From Adiantum capillus-veneris (taxonomy: Eukaryota > Streptophyta > Polypodiopsida > Polypodiales > Pteridaceae), in the NCBI GenBank assembly GCA_014529385.2, contig CM043966.1:43097037-43161036 (forward strand): DNA of 64,000 nucleotides, written 5' to 3'. The position numbers and the translations under genes are program-made. The notes beneath the pieces were generated by a model, which was not told the origin of the DNA, searched no databases, and saw only the letters and a program-made list of their open reading frames with translations. Of this stretch, positions 46,373-56,479 are shown piece by piece (positions within the stretch are counted from its first letter, which is position 1; the number at the start of each line of letters is the position of its first letter).

Positions 46373-47201
46373 ATGGCTGACAACAACAACACAGATGTGT
46401 TCAAGATGTTTGCTGCTGAGGACAGGTTGGATGGGGACAACTACCCTATGTGGGCTTATATGATGCAACATGTTCTTGTGTCAAAGGGTGTCTAGAACAT
46501 TGTGCAAGGCATTGATGTACGTCCTGGTTCTGAGGATGTAGGCGATGTTGAGGATGTTGTAGGTCTTGCTGCAAGGATTGCAGCTATTAGAGTTGTTTTG
46601 CCTACGGCAGAACAAGCTCGTTGGGATGTTAAGGATGCGGAGGCTCATGCATTGATTGCGTTTTCTGTGAAGCGCACCATTGTTCCTCACATCCGTTCAG
46701 CAAAATCTGCAAAACAGGCTTGGGATATTCTAGCAGGTCTTTATGCAACCCGCAATGAGGCTAAAATTGCTTTGCTACGTAAAGAGCTGGAGTCGAAGAT
46801 TATGCATGAGGAAGATGATATGGACACTTTCCTTGCTAGTGTCAAGGATATCAATGAGCAACTTATTTTTGCAGGTACAGTTCCCTTGTGCAGACTGTTC
46901 TTGATGCCTTACCAGATTCTTACCAGACTTTTGCTAGTACTTGGAGACTTATGACCCAAGGAAATCCAGAAGTTGTCAAGTTTGATGCATTATGTACATT
47001 GCTGTTGCAAGAGTCACTTTCTAGAAAAACGAGACCAGACAACGTGCAGTTGAACATGCTTTTATTGCTTCTCAAAGAAAGGGTGGTAACAGCAATGCAG
47101 CCACTTCTTATGGTTTTGCTGCGAGTGGCAAAAATTCTGTTCCTAATGCTTCTACTGGCAGCAATTCGTTTGGAAATTCTGGTAGTAAGGGAAAAAAGAA
47201 G
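46373..47201 (+). pseudogene. gag: C3 Gag
   Basis: Starts at ATG 46373 (MADNNNTDVFKMF, then LDGDNYPMWAYMMQHVL) and meets a TAG at 46493 where NIVQG shows a Trp was expected. It resumes 46502-46870: AEAHALIAFSVKRTIVPHI, SAKQAWDILAGLYATRNEAK and KELESKIMHEEDDMDTFL. A frameshift near 46875 precedes VQTVLDALPDSYQTFASTW and a basic tail before the knuckle. The layout is the UBN2-type Gag of copia elements. Confidence 0.9.
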
Positions 47202-47828
47202 ATGTGTTGCCATTATTGTAAAGCCAATGATCACTTGATCAAGTCGTGTCCTAAGTTGAAGTCCAAAGAGGCTAAGAAGAAAGAGGGTGGTTCCATTGCA
47301 AATGCTGGTTCCACTACAAATGCAGCCATTGTTGAGTCTTCTGTGAAAGGAGATTGTAATGCTGATGTTGATGCAGAATGGGCTTTTAGCGCAGAGTGCA
47401 CTTACAATCCTGCTGTCCATGATGCATGCTTGTCAGTTGTTGTTGCAGATTCACATGTGTGGTATTTCGACAGTGGTGCTACAAAGCACATTACCTCACA
47501 TCGTGAATTGTTTACCTCTCTCGAGTCTGTCCCTCATGGGAATTCAGTCACTTGTGCCAACAACGCCGCTTATCCAATTCAGGGAGTTGGAAATATTGTG
47601 CTCACTACTGCTAATGGCAGTTCCTTCACACTTGTTGATGCACTTTCTGTACCTGGGATCAACAAGAATCTCTTGTCTATATCTGCACTTGCTAGACTTG
47701 GACTTGTAGTCACATTTGTGGATGACAGATGTACAGTTCATGATCTCAATTTTGGTGATGAAATTGTTGCATTTGGGCTTTTGTGCCGTGGGCTGTATAA
47801 GCTCACTTTGTATGACAAGTGTGGATAA
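47202..47828 (+). pseudogene. C3 zinc knuckle and protease
   Basis: A 208-codon open stretch: CCHC knuckle CHYCKANDHLIKSC near its start, then WYFDSGATKHITSHRELF with an intact DSG active site. LVDALSVPGINKNLLSISALARLG follows. It ends YDKCG-stop; the GAG-pre-integrase region continues after the stop. Confidence 0.9.
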
Positions 47829-48700
47829 AATTTTGCAAATGTTGTTGCAGATTCAAGGGCTATTTCAGATACAAAACTTTGGCATGCACGTTTTGGTCAT
47901 CTGAATTTTTCCAGTTTGCTGCGTTTACAGAAATCTGATATGCTTGCTTCTTTGCCGCCTCTTGAAGCACCTGTCAAACATGTTTGTGAAGGCTTTATTT
48001 TGGATAAGATGAAGCATTCTAAATTTCCAAAGGATGGTTCAATTCGGGCCACATGTAGGTTGCAACTTGTGCATAGTGATGTTTGTGGGCCCATGCAAAC
48101 TCTGTCCTTGGGCAATTACCTGTACTTCGTGACTTTCATTGATGATTACTCTAGGCATGCATGGGTATTTCCGCTTAAAGCGAAGTCCGAAGTTTTTATG
48201 TGCTATGGCTGAAAATGTCTCGAAATGTACTATGGGCACCCTCCATTCCGATCGAGGGGGGGAGTATATGTCTCATGAATTTAATGCATTTATGGCTAGT
48301 CGTGGGATAAAACACCAATGTACAGTGCCTTATACGCCTCAGTAAAATGGTGTGGCTGAGAGGAAAAACAGGTCACTGACGGAAATGGCACGATATGGTC
48401 AAAAGTCAAGCTTTGCCGCATTCTCTTTGGCTTGAGGCCATCATGTGTGCCACTTATGTACTTAACAGGTGTCCTACGAAAGCTTTGCATTCTATTACTC
48501 TATATGAAGCATGGCATGATAGAAAGCCTTCTATTGAGCACATGCGTGTTTTTGGCTGTTTGGATGCACCTTTGTCTAGTCGTACTCGTTCAGGCTCTCA
48601 CCATGCATCTTATGCATCAGATTGTTATGCTTTGGCTGTGTCTAGCTTACATGATGTTGAGGAGCCTCTGTCTTTTGATGAAGCACAGAATTCATAAAAT
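47829..48700 (+). pseudogene. C3 integrase
   Basis: Reads LWHARFGHLNFSSLLRLQ, QLVHSDVCGPM (first Asp), YFVTFIDDYSRHAW, LHSDRGGEYMSHEF (second Asp), then YTPQ-stop-NGVAERKNRS (Glu kept, a TAG replaces Gln). LWLEAIMCATYVLNRCPTKAL and HMRVFGCLD follow. Frameshifts lie near 48195 and 48400. After FGCLD the frame jumps to PLSSRTRSGS, so the variable linker is shortened. Confidence 0.88.
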
Positions 48701-49653
48701 TGGATGGCTGCCATGCAATCAGAATATGATGCACTTATAGAAAATGACTAATGGACTTTATGTGATTTTCCTCCTGGCAAAAAGGCCATTGGTACGAAGT
48801 GGGTTTACAAGTTGAAACGCAAGCCGGATGGTGAGATCGATCGCCATAAGGCTCGACTTGTTGCAAAAGGTTATGCATAGCAAAAAGGCATAGATTATGA
48901 AGGGACTTTTGCTCCCACTTGTCATATGACTACTGTACGTTTTCTATGTGCACTGGCAGCTCATTTTAGTTGGGATGTACATCAATCTGACATTGTTACT
49001 GCTTTCTTGAATGGTGACATATTTGAGGAAGTTTATGTAACGCAGCCTCGCAAAGTGTGCAAATGTAACAAGGCTTTGTATGGGTTGAAGCAATCTCCTC
49101 GTGCTCGGTATGAGAAAGCTGACACTCATTTGGTCAAACAAGGCTTTCATAACAGTCCAACAGAAAGCACATTGTATGTAAAGCGTGAGGGTGATGTACT
49201 TCTCATTGTGGTTCTTTATGTTGATGATTTGCTGATCACTGGACCAAATGAGAGACATATTGCTGAATTTAAGGCTGATTTGAATGCTACTTTCAAGGTA
49301 AAAGATTTGGGGCTGTTGCATCATTACTTGGGTATACAGTTTAAGCAGTGTGATGGTGGTATTGCCTTGTGTCAGAAAAGTTACATTGAGACATTGCTAT
49401 GTAAGTTTGGACTTGAGGATTGCAAACCTATTGCCACTCCCATGGAAACATGTTTGAAGTTGAGTCTACATGATGCTGGTGATCCTGCTGATGTCACTCT
49501 TTACCAAACTGCTGTTGGCTGCCTCATTTATGTATGCAACACGAGGCAGGATATTCAGTTTGCAGTCTCACAGGTGAGCAGATTTATGCATAGCCCAGGG
49601 TCTAAGCATTGGCAGGCTGTCAAGAGGATTTTCCGCTACCTTAGTGGCACTTT
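48700..49653 (+). pseudogene. C3 reverse transcriptase, 5' of the C4 insertion
   Basis: Reads WMAAMQSEYDALIEND, IGTKWVYKLKRKPDG and ARLVAKGYA-stop-QKGIDYEGTFAP. The main 48926-49720 frame follows with HQSDIVTAFLNGD, ALYGLKQSPRARYEK, VVLYVDDLLITGP (active site), FKVKDLGLLHHYLGIQF, AVGCLIYVCNTRQDIQFAVSQVSRFM and HWQAVKRIFRYLSGT. The last codons of that frame are C4 LTR sequence. Catalytic Asp residues are intact; two TAG codons upstream disable it. Confidence 0.9.
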
Positions 49654-49845
49654 TGAAGGAATACGAGCGGAAGTGCGACGCGAGAGAGAGTGCGAGAAGA
49701 AGAGCACGACGATATGGTGAACTCGCTCTACTGTAATGTGTAGAGCATAGTGAGTTCTTATTAGGTTTTAACAAAAGAATATGTGTACATACCTGGCAGC
49801 CCGCCCACTTACCTAGGCGACCACATTGGGCTTTATACCCCAACA
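49654..49845 (-). repeat. C4 3' LTR and adjoining PPT
   Basis: 192 bp. The reverse-strand PPT CTTTAAGTGGGAGGT lies at 49846-49860. Confidence 0.93.
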
Positions 49846-49934
49846 ACCTCCCACTTAAAGTCCAATGTGGTACTTTAAGTGTGAGAGAAGCTACTATACA
49901 AGCTAATATACAAGAGATGTAGAGAAGTGATGTA

Positions 49935-50747
49935 CTACCCTACACCTAACTGCTTGCGAAAATGCGCAAAGCTCTTTGAGGGAAGTCCTTTTGTAAGTAG
50001 ATCAGCAGGATTTTCTGTGGTGTGAACTTTGACAAGCTGAAGTTTCTTATCCTCGAGCATTTCCCTGATGAAATGATACTTCACATCCACATGCTTTGTC
50101 TTTGAGTGATAAACTGGATTGCGAGCCAATTGTATAGCACTTTGACTATCACAATATAACACAAGCATCTCTTCTTTGATTCCCAAATCTGTTACTAGTC
50201 GATTAAGCCAAATTGATTCTTTGCATGCCTCTAATGATGCTACATATTCAGCCTCTGTAGTAGACTGAGTAACACAATCTTGTAATCTAGAACGCCATGA
50301 TACTGCTCCACCAGCCAATGTAAAGACATACCCTGACGTAGACCTTCGGTTGTCTAAGTCACCTGCATAATCTGAGTCTGTAAAACCCTTTAAACTTAGC
50401 TCCTGACTCCCATAGCATATACGCATACTCTTTGTAGCTTTCAGGTATCTCAATATTCCTTTCACTGCCTCCCAATGTTTCTTGCCTGGGTTTGACATGT
50501 ATCGACTTACTACTCCCACTGCAAATGCAATGTCTGGGCGAGTAGCAATCATTGCATACATCAAACTACCCACTGCAGACGCATATGGAATCTTATCCAT
50601 TTCAGCCTGTTCTTCCTCAGACAAAGGACAATCTTGTTTGCTAAGTTTCACATATGGTGGCAATGGAACACTCAATGCCTTTCCCTTCTCCATATTGAAA
50701 TGTTGCAAAACCTTGTCAATATACTCTGTTTGAGATAACCAAATCAA
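49935..50747 (-). CDS. pol: C4 Pol C-terminus: RT thumb and RNase H
   Basis: A 270-codon frame: QTEYIDKVLQHFNM, KIPYASAVGSLMYAMIATRPDIAFAVGVVSRYM, then RNase H GFTDSDYAGDLDNRRSTSGYVF (split by short text), TQSTTEAEYVASLEACKE and LYCDSQSAIQLARN, ending NPADLLTKGLPS and LGVG. All RNase H acidic residues are visible. It is separated from the RT palm by a single frameshift near 50750; the original polyprotein was continuous, so the Met here is internal. Confidence 0.93.
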   Translation of the reverse strand: MIWLSQTEYIDKVLQHFNMEKGKALSVPLPPYVKLSKQDCPLSEEEQAEMDKIPYASAVGSLMYAMIATRPDIAFAVGVVSRYMSNPGKKHWEAVKGILRYLKATKSMRICYGSQELSLKGFTDSDYAGDLDNRRSTSGYVFTLAGGAVSWRSRLQDCVTQSTTEAEYVASLEACKESIWLNRLVTDLGIKEEMLVLYCDSQSAIQLARNPVYHSKTKHVDVKYHFIREMLEDKKLQLVKVHTTENPADLLTKGLPSKSFAHFRKQLGVG

Positions 50748-52711
50748 CTTCTTTGATCTCTGTCTCTCTCAATGCGCATACCAAGTATATGACTTGCCTC
50801 ACCCATGTCTTTCATGTCAAACGATTTTGCCATCTTTGACTTCAAAGCTGAAATTTCTTCCAAGTGCTTGCCAGCAATCAACATGTCATCCACATACAAA
50901 ATAAGGATCATCCAACTACCATCCTTAGCCTTCTTTGTATATAGACAGTGATCGAACTCACTACGTTTGTAGCCTTGAGAAAGCATAAACTTGTGGAATT
51001 TATGGTACCATGCCCTCGGTGATTGTTTTAAGCCATAAAGACTCTTTAACAATTGGCATACCCAATCTTCCTTGCCTTTCTCAACAAACCCTTCTGGTTG
51101 CTGCATGTAAATTTCCACATCTAAATCACCATGCAAGAACGCTGTCTTGACATCCATTTGGTGCAACACCAAATCTAATATGGCAACCAATGCAAGAAAG
51201 CATCTCAATGTAGTCATCTTGACCACCGGAGAGAAGACTTCATCAAAGTCAATGCCTTGTTCTTGCTTAAAGCCCTTGGCAACAAGCCTTGCTTTGTACT
51301 TTGGCTGACTATCATGAGCGGTGATCTTATACCTGTAAACCCATTTACAAGGTAGAGCCTTTTTGCCCTGTGGTAATTTAACTAGCTTCCATGTCTTGTT
51401 TTTATGCAAAGTTGTCATCTCTGACTGCATGGCCAATTGCCAACTCCCGGAGTCCTTCATTTGCACTGCTTCCTTGTAACATGAAGGCTCATTGCAATCA
51501 GTCACCATGACATAGTTCATAGATGGAACAAACCTATCAGGAGGTCGCGTGACACGTCCAGATCTATGCACAATAGGTGGCTCAGGCTCAGCCACAACCT
51601 GTGGTTCCACTCTATCGTGTCCTTGCTCCTCTTGAGCCCTAACATTTTGTCTTGCACGTGCAGGTCCATCTTCTTGGAAGACAACTCTTCTAATCTCCTC
51701 AACCCTCTCTGGTTTAGAATGATATTTGGATTCATTAAAGTGAACATCATTGCTGCGGACAACCTTTCTGGATTCGGGATCCCAAAGTCTGTACCCCATC
51801 TCACCAGAATTACCATAGCCTAGAAAGATGCACTTTCTACTCTTTGGGTCAAGTTTGTTCCTAAATTCCTTTGGAACGTGAGTATATGCCTCACAGCCAA
51901 AGACTCTGAGATGCTTGTATGAGGGCATTTTGCCTGACCATACCATCTCTGGCACTAAATCCTTCTGCAAAACCTTGCTAGGAGATCTATCTACAAGATG
52001 AACAGCTGTTGATACAGCTTTAGCCCAAAACCCATTTGGCAGCTGTGCATTAGACAACATACTTCTGACCTTCTCTTGTATGGTCCTATTCATCCTCTCA
52101 GCAACACCATTTTGAGGAGGATTGTAAGGAGCAGTAAGTTCACGTTTTATACCTTTTGACTCACAAAAGTCCTGAAAGGCCTTTGAAACATACTCTCCAC
52201 CATTGTCAGTGCGTAAGCATTTAAGCTTCTTGCCAATCTGATTCTCCACAAGTGTCACAAACATTTTGAAAACACTAAACGCTTCATCCTTGTGCTTGAG
52301 AAAGTAAACCCATACTTTCCTCGAGTAATCATCTATAAATGTCATAAAGTAAGAAGCTCCCCCTAGAGATAGGTTGGGCATAGGTCCACACAAATCACTA
52401 TGAACAAGTGCCAACTGTGTATCTCTTCTACTGCTTCTATGCTTATGTGGCTGCTGTGTTTGCTTACCATACAGACAGTGTTCACAGAATTCAAAATCAT
52501 TAAATGAAAAGCCAGGCAAATAACCAGAACGAGACAAGATTTCCATTCCCTTCTTGGACATATGTCCTAACCGGCTATGCCACAAAGAAACGTTCGGCTG
52601 CTCGGTTACATTGATTACATTTTTAGAGATATTTGATACATAAATCATGTAAAGTCCTCCAGACTTTACTCCATGTGCTACTGTCATAGAACCCTTGGAT
52701 ATCTTCCACAT
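50744..52711 (-). CDS. pol: C4 Pol: integrase and RT palm
   Basis: A 655-codon frame. GAG-pre-integrase LWHSRLGHMSKKGM and FCEHCLYGKQ; integrase core LVHSDLCGPM, LRTDNGGEYV and NGVAERMNRT (all three catalytic residues); HLRVFGCEAYTHVPKEF and CIFLGYG. RT has LPCKWVYRYK, ARLVAKGFKQEQGIDF, HQMDVKTAFLHGDLD, LYGLKQSPRAWYHK and ILYVDDMLIAGK. It ends in a frameshift at GMRIERDRD. Upstream a TGA at about 52715 replaces a Gly codon. Apart from these it looks enzymatically complete and could in principle help deletion derivatives, but no functional full-length product is predicted from this copy. Confidence 0.94.
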   Translation of the reverse strand: MWKISKGSMTVAHGVKSGGLYMIYVSNISKNVINVTEQPNVSLWHSRLGHMSKKGMEILSRSGYLPGFSFNDFEFCEHCLYGKQTQQPHKHRSSRRDTQLALVHSDLCGPMPNLSLGGASYFMTFIDDYSRKVWVYFLKHKDEAFSVFKMFVTLVENQIGKKLKCLRTDNGGEYVSKAFQDFCESKGIKRELTAPYNPPQNGVAERMNRTIQEKVRSMLSNAQLPNGFWAKAVSTAVHLVDRSPSKVLQKDLVPEMVWSGKMPSYKHLRVFGCEAYTHVPKEFRNKLDPKSRKCIFLGYGNSGEMGYRLWDPESRKVVRSNDVHFNESKYHSKPERVEEIRRVVFQEDGPARARQNVRAQEEQGHDRVEPQVVAEPEPPIVHRSGRVTRPPDRFVPSMNYVMVTDCNEPSCYKEAVQMKDSGSWQLAMQSEMTTLHKNKTWKLVKLPQGKKALPCKWVYRYKITAHDSQPKYKARLVAKGFKQEQGIDFDEVFSPVVKMTTLRCFLALVAILDLVLHQMDVKTAFLHGDLDVEIYMQQPEGFVEKGKEDWVCQLLKSLYGLKQSPRAWYHKFHKFMLSQGYKRSEFDHCLYTKKAKDGSWMILILYVDDMLIAGKHLEEISALKSKMAKSFDMKDMGEASHILGMRIERDRDQRS

Positions 52712-52717
52712 GTTCTG

Positions 52718-52969
52718 TCAAAAAGTGGTGATGTAGCCAGCATCATCAAGTAAACCTGTGCTAATCAAGCTCTTTGTAATTGCGGGAACATGTCTCACAT
52801 TCTTCAGCGTGAAAGAAGAGCCATTCTGAAACTTCAATTGAACATCTCCAACACCTAAGATCTCACATGTCTGCCCATTGCCTAGCCGAACATGATCTTT
52901 AGTGGTCACATAAGAGGTAAACCACTGCTTGTTTGGAGACACATGAAGTGATGCCCCTGAGTCTATAAT
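52718..52969 (-). pseudogene. C4 protease
   Basis: Just after an amber codon at about 52970 the frame reads IIDSGASLHVSPNKQWFTSY with intact DSG, then VRLGNGQTCEILGVGDV, LKNVRHVPAITKSLISTGLLDDAGY and a TGA. The amber occupies the same Trp position as in C1. Confidence 0.9.
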
Positions 52970-53310
52970 CTAGTCACTCAGTGCATTTCCATCAGATGCT
53001 GTAAGAAGAGCTGAGTCCATTGTATTCTTCAAGAAGTAGATGTCTCCTGACACTAGACTGTCATCCTCTGCAACAGTGTTTGTCACATTTATTTCTTGAA
53101 TCTTCACTGAGGACTTGTTCTTCTCACCATGTTCTTCAGCTTTCTCTTTGCCTTTTTCTGCTTTCCATTCTCTGCAATCTCTTTTCATGTAACCCTTCTT
53201 GCCACAATGGTAGCATTCTATGTCACTCTTGCCTTTAGCACTGCGGGACTTGCTACGAGACTGATTCCTCTTTCCACCTTTGTACTTTTCTTTGGTCCTT
53301 CCCCTGAAAA
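52970..53310 (-). pseudogene. gag: C4 Gag C-terminus with zinc knuckle
   Basis: Reverse frames read a basic FSGEGPKKSTKV / RSRSKSR-type stretch, then CYHCGKKGYMKRDCREWK (CX2CX4YX4C: the knuckle His is replaced by Tyr) and 72 codons to the amber. The N-terminal UBN2 part is missing: upstream of about 53310 the sequence is leader. Confidence 0.87.
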
Positions 53311-54250
53311 CTAAGGCTCTGGTGTACTCAAAAACAGACCAAAAAATAGCTCAAAACACACTGTCTCTCTGACATTGTAAGCTACGGGTAAACCTGTCCT
53401 GCACCTGTACTGTCTCTGAATGTCCTGCCACTGTCCTGTAAGCATAGACTGCGACAATGCCTCAACGGCAGTAAAGCAAAGATGCAATCCCAACTATCTA
53501 ACTCACAGTCAATACATCCTAGCTGCCTATTTAAGGGTGCTCGAGGGATCGCTCCAAGACCTGTATCACCGAAAGGATCTCAACATTCGAGAATCCCCCA
53601 GCTCAATAAAACCTCACTCGACCCTCAACAAAGGCTGCAGTAAATCTGACAGTACATAGACTTCCCACAAAGTCATACATCCACAAATTTCCCACTGTAT
53701 GCTGTAACCGCAGCGGCGGTTGTTTGCTGCGTGACTCACAGCTAGCAAACCCTCAACAGACATACATCATCTCTGACAATACATCCCATGTGGAAGTACC
53801 TGCAATGTCAGGATGAAATCTGGAATATCAAGCAGCAAACACAAGCTACCTGATGAACTAGTGGATGTCGCCTACAGTCTGTGTGTAGATACGCCCGTGT
53901 CGTATGTGACACGCCTCCAAGAACTGTGAGCCGTCCTTCGATGTGTAGACAGCCACAAATCAACACTCTGGGAGTGTCGATATCCTCAGCACCTGCAATC
54001 GTAGGCCAAAAACCCCAAATTTGCAGAGTCGGATCTGCACCCGTCGAGACCACGTAGTCGAAAATGGCCTGCGTAGACCTTTGTCAAAGCCGAACGGTGG
54101 CCGAGATGACCTCAGAATGAAATTCTGACAACACCAAGACCTTCGCGCTCACCCACGAGATTTGGGGCCGTGTCTTCGCCTGTCGAATTTCACTCCAATC
54201 TGAGTTGGTGACTCTAGCCTCCTGCAATGCTGCCCCGAGCCTCAATCTGA
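53311..54250 (-). other. C4 leader joined to truncated gag
   Basis: About 940 bp between PBS and the surviving gag end with no Gag motif in any frame. It is the untranslated leader, fused to gag by deletion. Confidence 0.75.
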
Positions 54251-54262
54251 GCTCTGATACCA
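54251..54262 (-). other. C4 primer-binding site, tRNA-iMet type
   Basis: The reverse strand reads TGGTATCAGAGC, two bases from the 5' LTR. Confidence 0.95.
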
Positions 54263-54264
54263 GT

Positions 54265-54456
54265 TGAAGGAGTACGAGCGGAAGTGCGACGCGAGAGAGA
54301 GTGCGAGAAGAAGAGCACGACGATATGGTGAACTCGCTCTACTGTAATGTGTAGAGCATAGTGAGTTCTTATTAGGTTTTAACAAAAGAATATGTGTACA
54401 TACCTGGGGGCCCGCCCACTTACCTGGGCGACCACATTGGGCTTTATACCCCAACA
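54265..54456 (-). repeat. C4 5' LTR
   Basis: 192 bp. The reverse strand begins TGTTGGGGTATAAAGCCC, with a TATA-like box close to its start. Confidence 0.93.
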
Positions 54457-54461
54457 ACTTT

Positions 54462-54980
54462 ACATCTTGGCTTGTTTTATCCCAAGGGGGGATCATTGCC
54501 ACCAGACTTACATGCTTTTTTGAACTCAGATTGGGATGGTTGTTTTGACACGAGAGTGTCCACAAGTGGTTTTTGTTTCATGCTTGGCAGTTCATGTATA
54601 TCTGGTTGAGCAAGAAGCAACCTACTGTGGTCACTTTGAGTTATGAGGCTGAGTACAGGGCACTCTTCACAGCTACGGTTGAGTGTGTATGGCTCAGACT
54701 CCTTATGGTTGATTTGGGTGTTGGACAGGACACTGCCAACACTATCTACACTGACAGTCAGAGCGCATTGGGAGTTGCGAGGAACCCAGTTTTTCATGCT
54801 TGCACAAAGCACATTGAGGTGCATTACCACTATGTCAGGGACAGGCTCTCAGCAGGAGAGATCGGCTTGGCTTATGTGCCAACACAGGACAACCTTGCAG
54901 ATCTTTTCACAAAGGCATTGTCTCGTGAGAAGCTTGAAGCTTTCCGCAAAGCTTTGGGCTTCCTCCTCTTTATGGACTGA
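54462..54980 (+). pseudogene. C3 RNase H, 3' of the C4 insertion
   Basis: Continues C3 after C4: LHLGLFYPKGG, LNSDWDGCFDTRVSTSGFCFMLG, a frame change near 54595, then the 135-codon frame with LSKKQPTVVTLSYEAEYRAL, IYTDSQSALGVARNPVFHACTKHIEV and NLADLFTKALSREKLEAF, ending LLFMD-stop at 54980. This completes the C3 polyprotein. Confidence 0.92.
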
Positions 54981-55042
54981 TCCTGTCCTCGGGGCATGGC
55001 ACTTCCCTTTACTCATGTGCCACCTCTCGTTCACCGCATCAC

Positions 55043-55053
55043 TCTAGGGGGGA
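55043..55053 (+). other. C3 polypurine tract
   Basis: TCTAGGGGGGA a few bases before the 3' LTR. Confidence 0.75.
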
Positions 55054-55055
55054 TT

Positions 55056-55282
55056 TGTTACCATATACATGTGGTAGTGATGTGTGTGAACACACTAGGA
55101 CCGCCGAGGCATTTTTTCCCTCTTTAGGAGGTTTTGTCCCCCGTGCATTGTATATACGCCCATCACTCTAGGGCTATCTATCTTTCCATTGCACACTAAG
55201 TAACACACTCTCTATTGTGTGCCTTGAGCTTCCTTCGTCTTCTCCAAGCTGTGTGTGTTTCTCTGCGACCCTAATTCCAACA
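55056..55282 (+). repeat. C3 3' LTR
   Basis: 227 bp, nearly identical to 45818-46043 (differences at CCGCCGAGGC, GGTTTTGTCC and TTCGTC). Confidence 0.93.
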
Positions 55283-56400
55283 CTTTTCTTTAAGCTTTTT
55301 GGAAGCATTGTTCTCCTTGGTTGACCATATATACCTAACGTTTTTCTTTTTTAGGTCATGTAATGGTGTTGCAATTTGTGAGAACTTTTCTATGAAGCGT
55401 CTATCGTATGCACACATACCTATAAAGCTTCTTAGTTCATGAAGATTCCTTGGATTAGGCCATCCTTTTATTACCTCTAAATTTGATGGATCCATTTGGA
55501 TGCCATCTTGAGAGATTATGTGACCTAAATAATGAATCTCTTATAACAAAAATTCACTTTTCTTTCGATTAATATGAAGTTTCTTCTCTCATAAAACTTG
55601 AAATATATTACCTGGAGGTGTTGCTTGTGTTTGTCTAATGAATTAGAGTAGATGATTATATCATAAAGAACACTCCAGTAACGGTTCAGTGAGGCCAGAA
55701 TAGCTTCTTCATCAAGCAGTTACCATTAAGCGGTTAAATGTGGTTGGTGCATTGGTCAAGCCAAAAGGCATGACAATGTTCTCGTAAAGACCAAAGTAGT
55801 GCAAAATGCGGTCTTTACAATGTCTTGATCAACTATCCTTATTTGATGGTAGCCACTTTTTAGGTCAATCCTACTGAAGTAGGTCGACCCCTATAGCTTA
55901 TCAAATAGGTCTTCTACCCATGGAACGGGAAACCTATTCTTGATAGTGATCCTATTTAGTGCTCTATAGTCAACACACATATGATATGTGCCATCTTTCT
56001 TTTGCACTAATAACATTGGTGAACAAAATGGAGATTAGCTAGGCCTAACTATGCCTTTCTCAACCAACTCATGCACTTTCCGCATAATCTCCTCTTGTTG
56101 AGCTTGAGAAACTCGATAAGGAGGTTTATTAGGCGGTGAGCTTCCTGCAAGAAGTTTAATTGCATGGTCATCATCCCCTCGTTTGGGAGGTAGCTCACAA
56201 GGGATTTTGTCAGTAAAAACATCTTGGAATCCCTTGAGGAACTTGGATAACTCTAATTCCTTTTTATTGGGTATATCTTCTTTTGCTAAAACATAAGGTT
56301 CATTTTGAGAATATTTAACAAAAGTCATGTACACGGTGTCAAGAAGTTGGCGGTCTTGCCAGGAAGGCACCGGGCCTCTTGCTGTGAGAGTTTGTGAGGA
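55283..56400 (-). pseudogene. G1 reverse transcriptase
   Basis: The frame 56035-56370 reads the pre-RT and RT start: FLKGFQDVFTDKIPCELPPKR, IKLLAGSSPPNKPPYRVS, ELVEKGIVRPS. In 55500-56034 several frames carry HMCVDYRALN-like, [15 protein letters not shown], and an active site reduced to VLYDIIIYS where V(F/Y)xDDIL(I/V)YS is normal, so catalysis is lost. 55271-55495 gives MDPSNLEVIKGWPNPRNLHELRSF and HDLKKKNVRYIWS. Cut at 55282 by C3. Confidence 0.9.
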
Positions 56401-56479
56401 AGCTCAAGGGTTATGAGAAGGAGCTAAGATGTAGATAACATAGCTTCTAAATCTAAAGAAGAAATGTAGCCAAAGAAGC

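Larger units (their letters stand above)
49654..54456 (-). mobile_element. C4: Ty1/copia element nested in C3
   Basis: 4.8 kb with 192-bp LTRs (49654-49845, 54265-54456), TGAAGGARTACGAGCGG to ACCCCAACA, differing at only about four positions. A perfect 5-bp target duplication ACTTT flanks it (49649-49653, 54457-54461), with PPT and PBS in place. Pol is almost whole, but the Gag core is deleted. It is the youngest insertion of the nest by order. Confidence 0.95.
45818..55282 (+). mobile_element. C3: Ty1/copia element nested in G1
   Basis: LTRs 45818-46043 and 55056-55282, TGTTACCATATAC to ATTCCAACA, differing at only a few positions. PBS 46046-46057, PPT near 55043. The flank is ACTTT on the left and CTTTT on the right (CTTT shared; exact register ambiguous), and joining the flanks restores G1 RT/RNase H order. 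Without C4 the element is ~4.66 kb. Gag-Pol is in normal order but has several stops and frameshifts despite the young LTRs. Confidence 0.94.
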
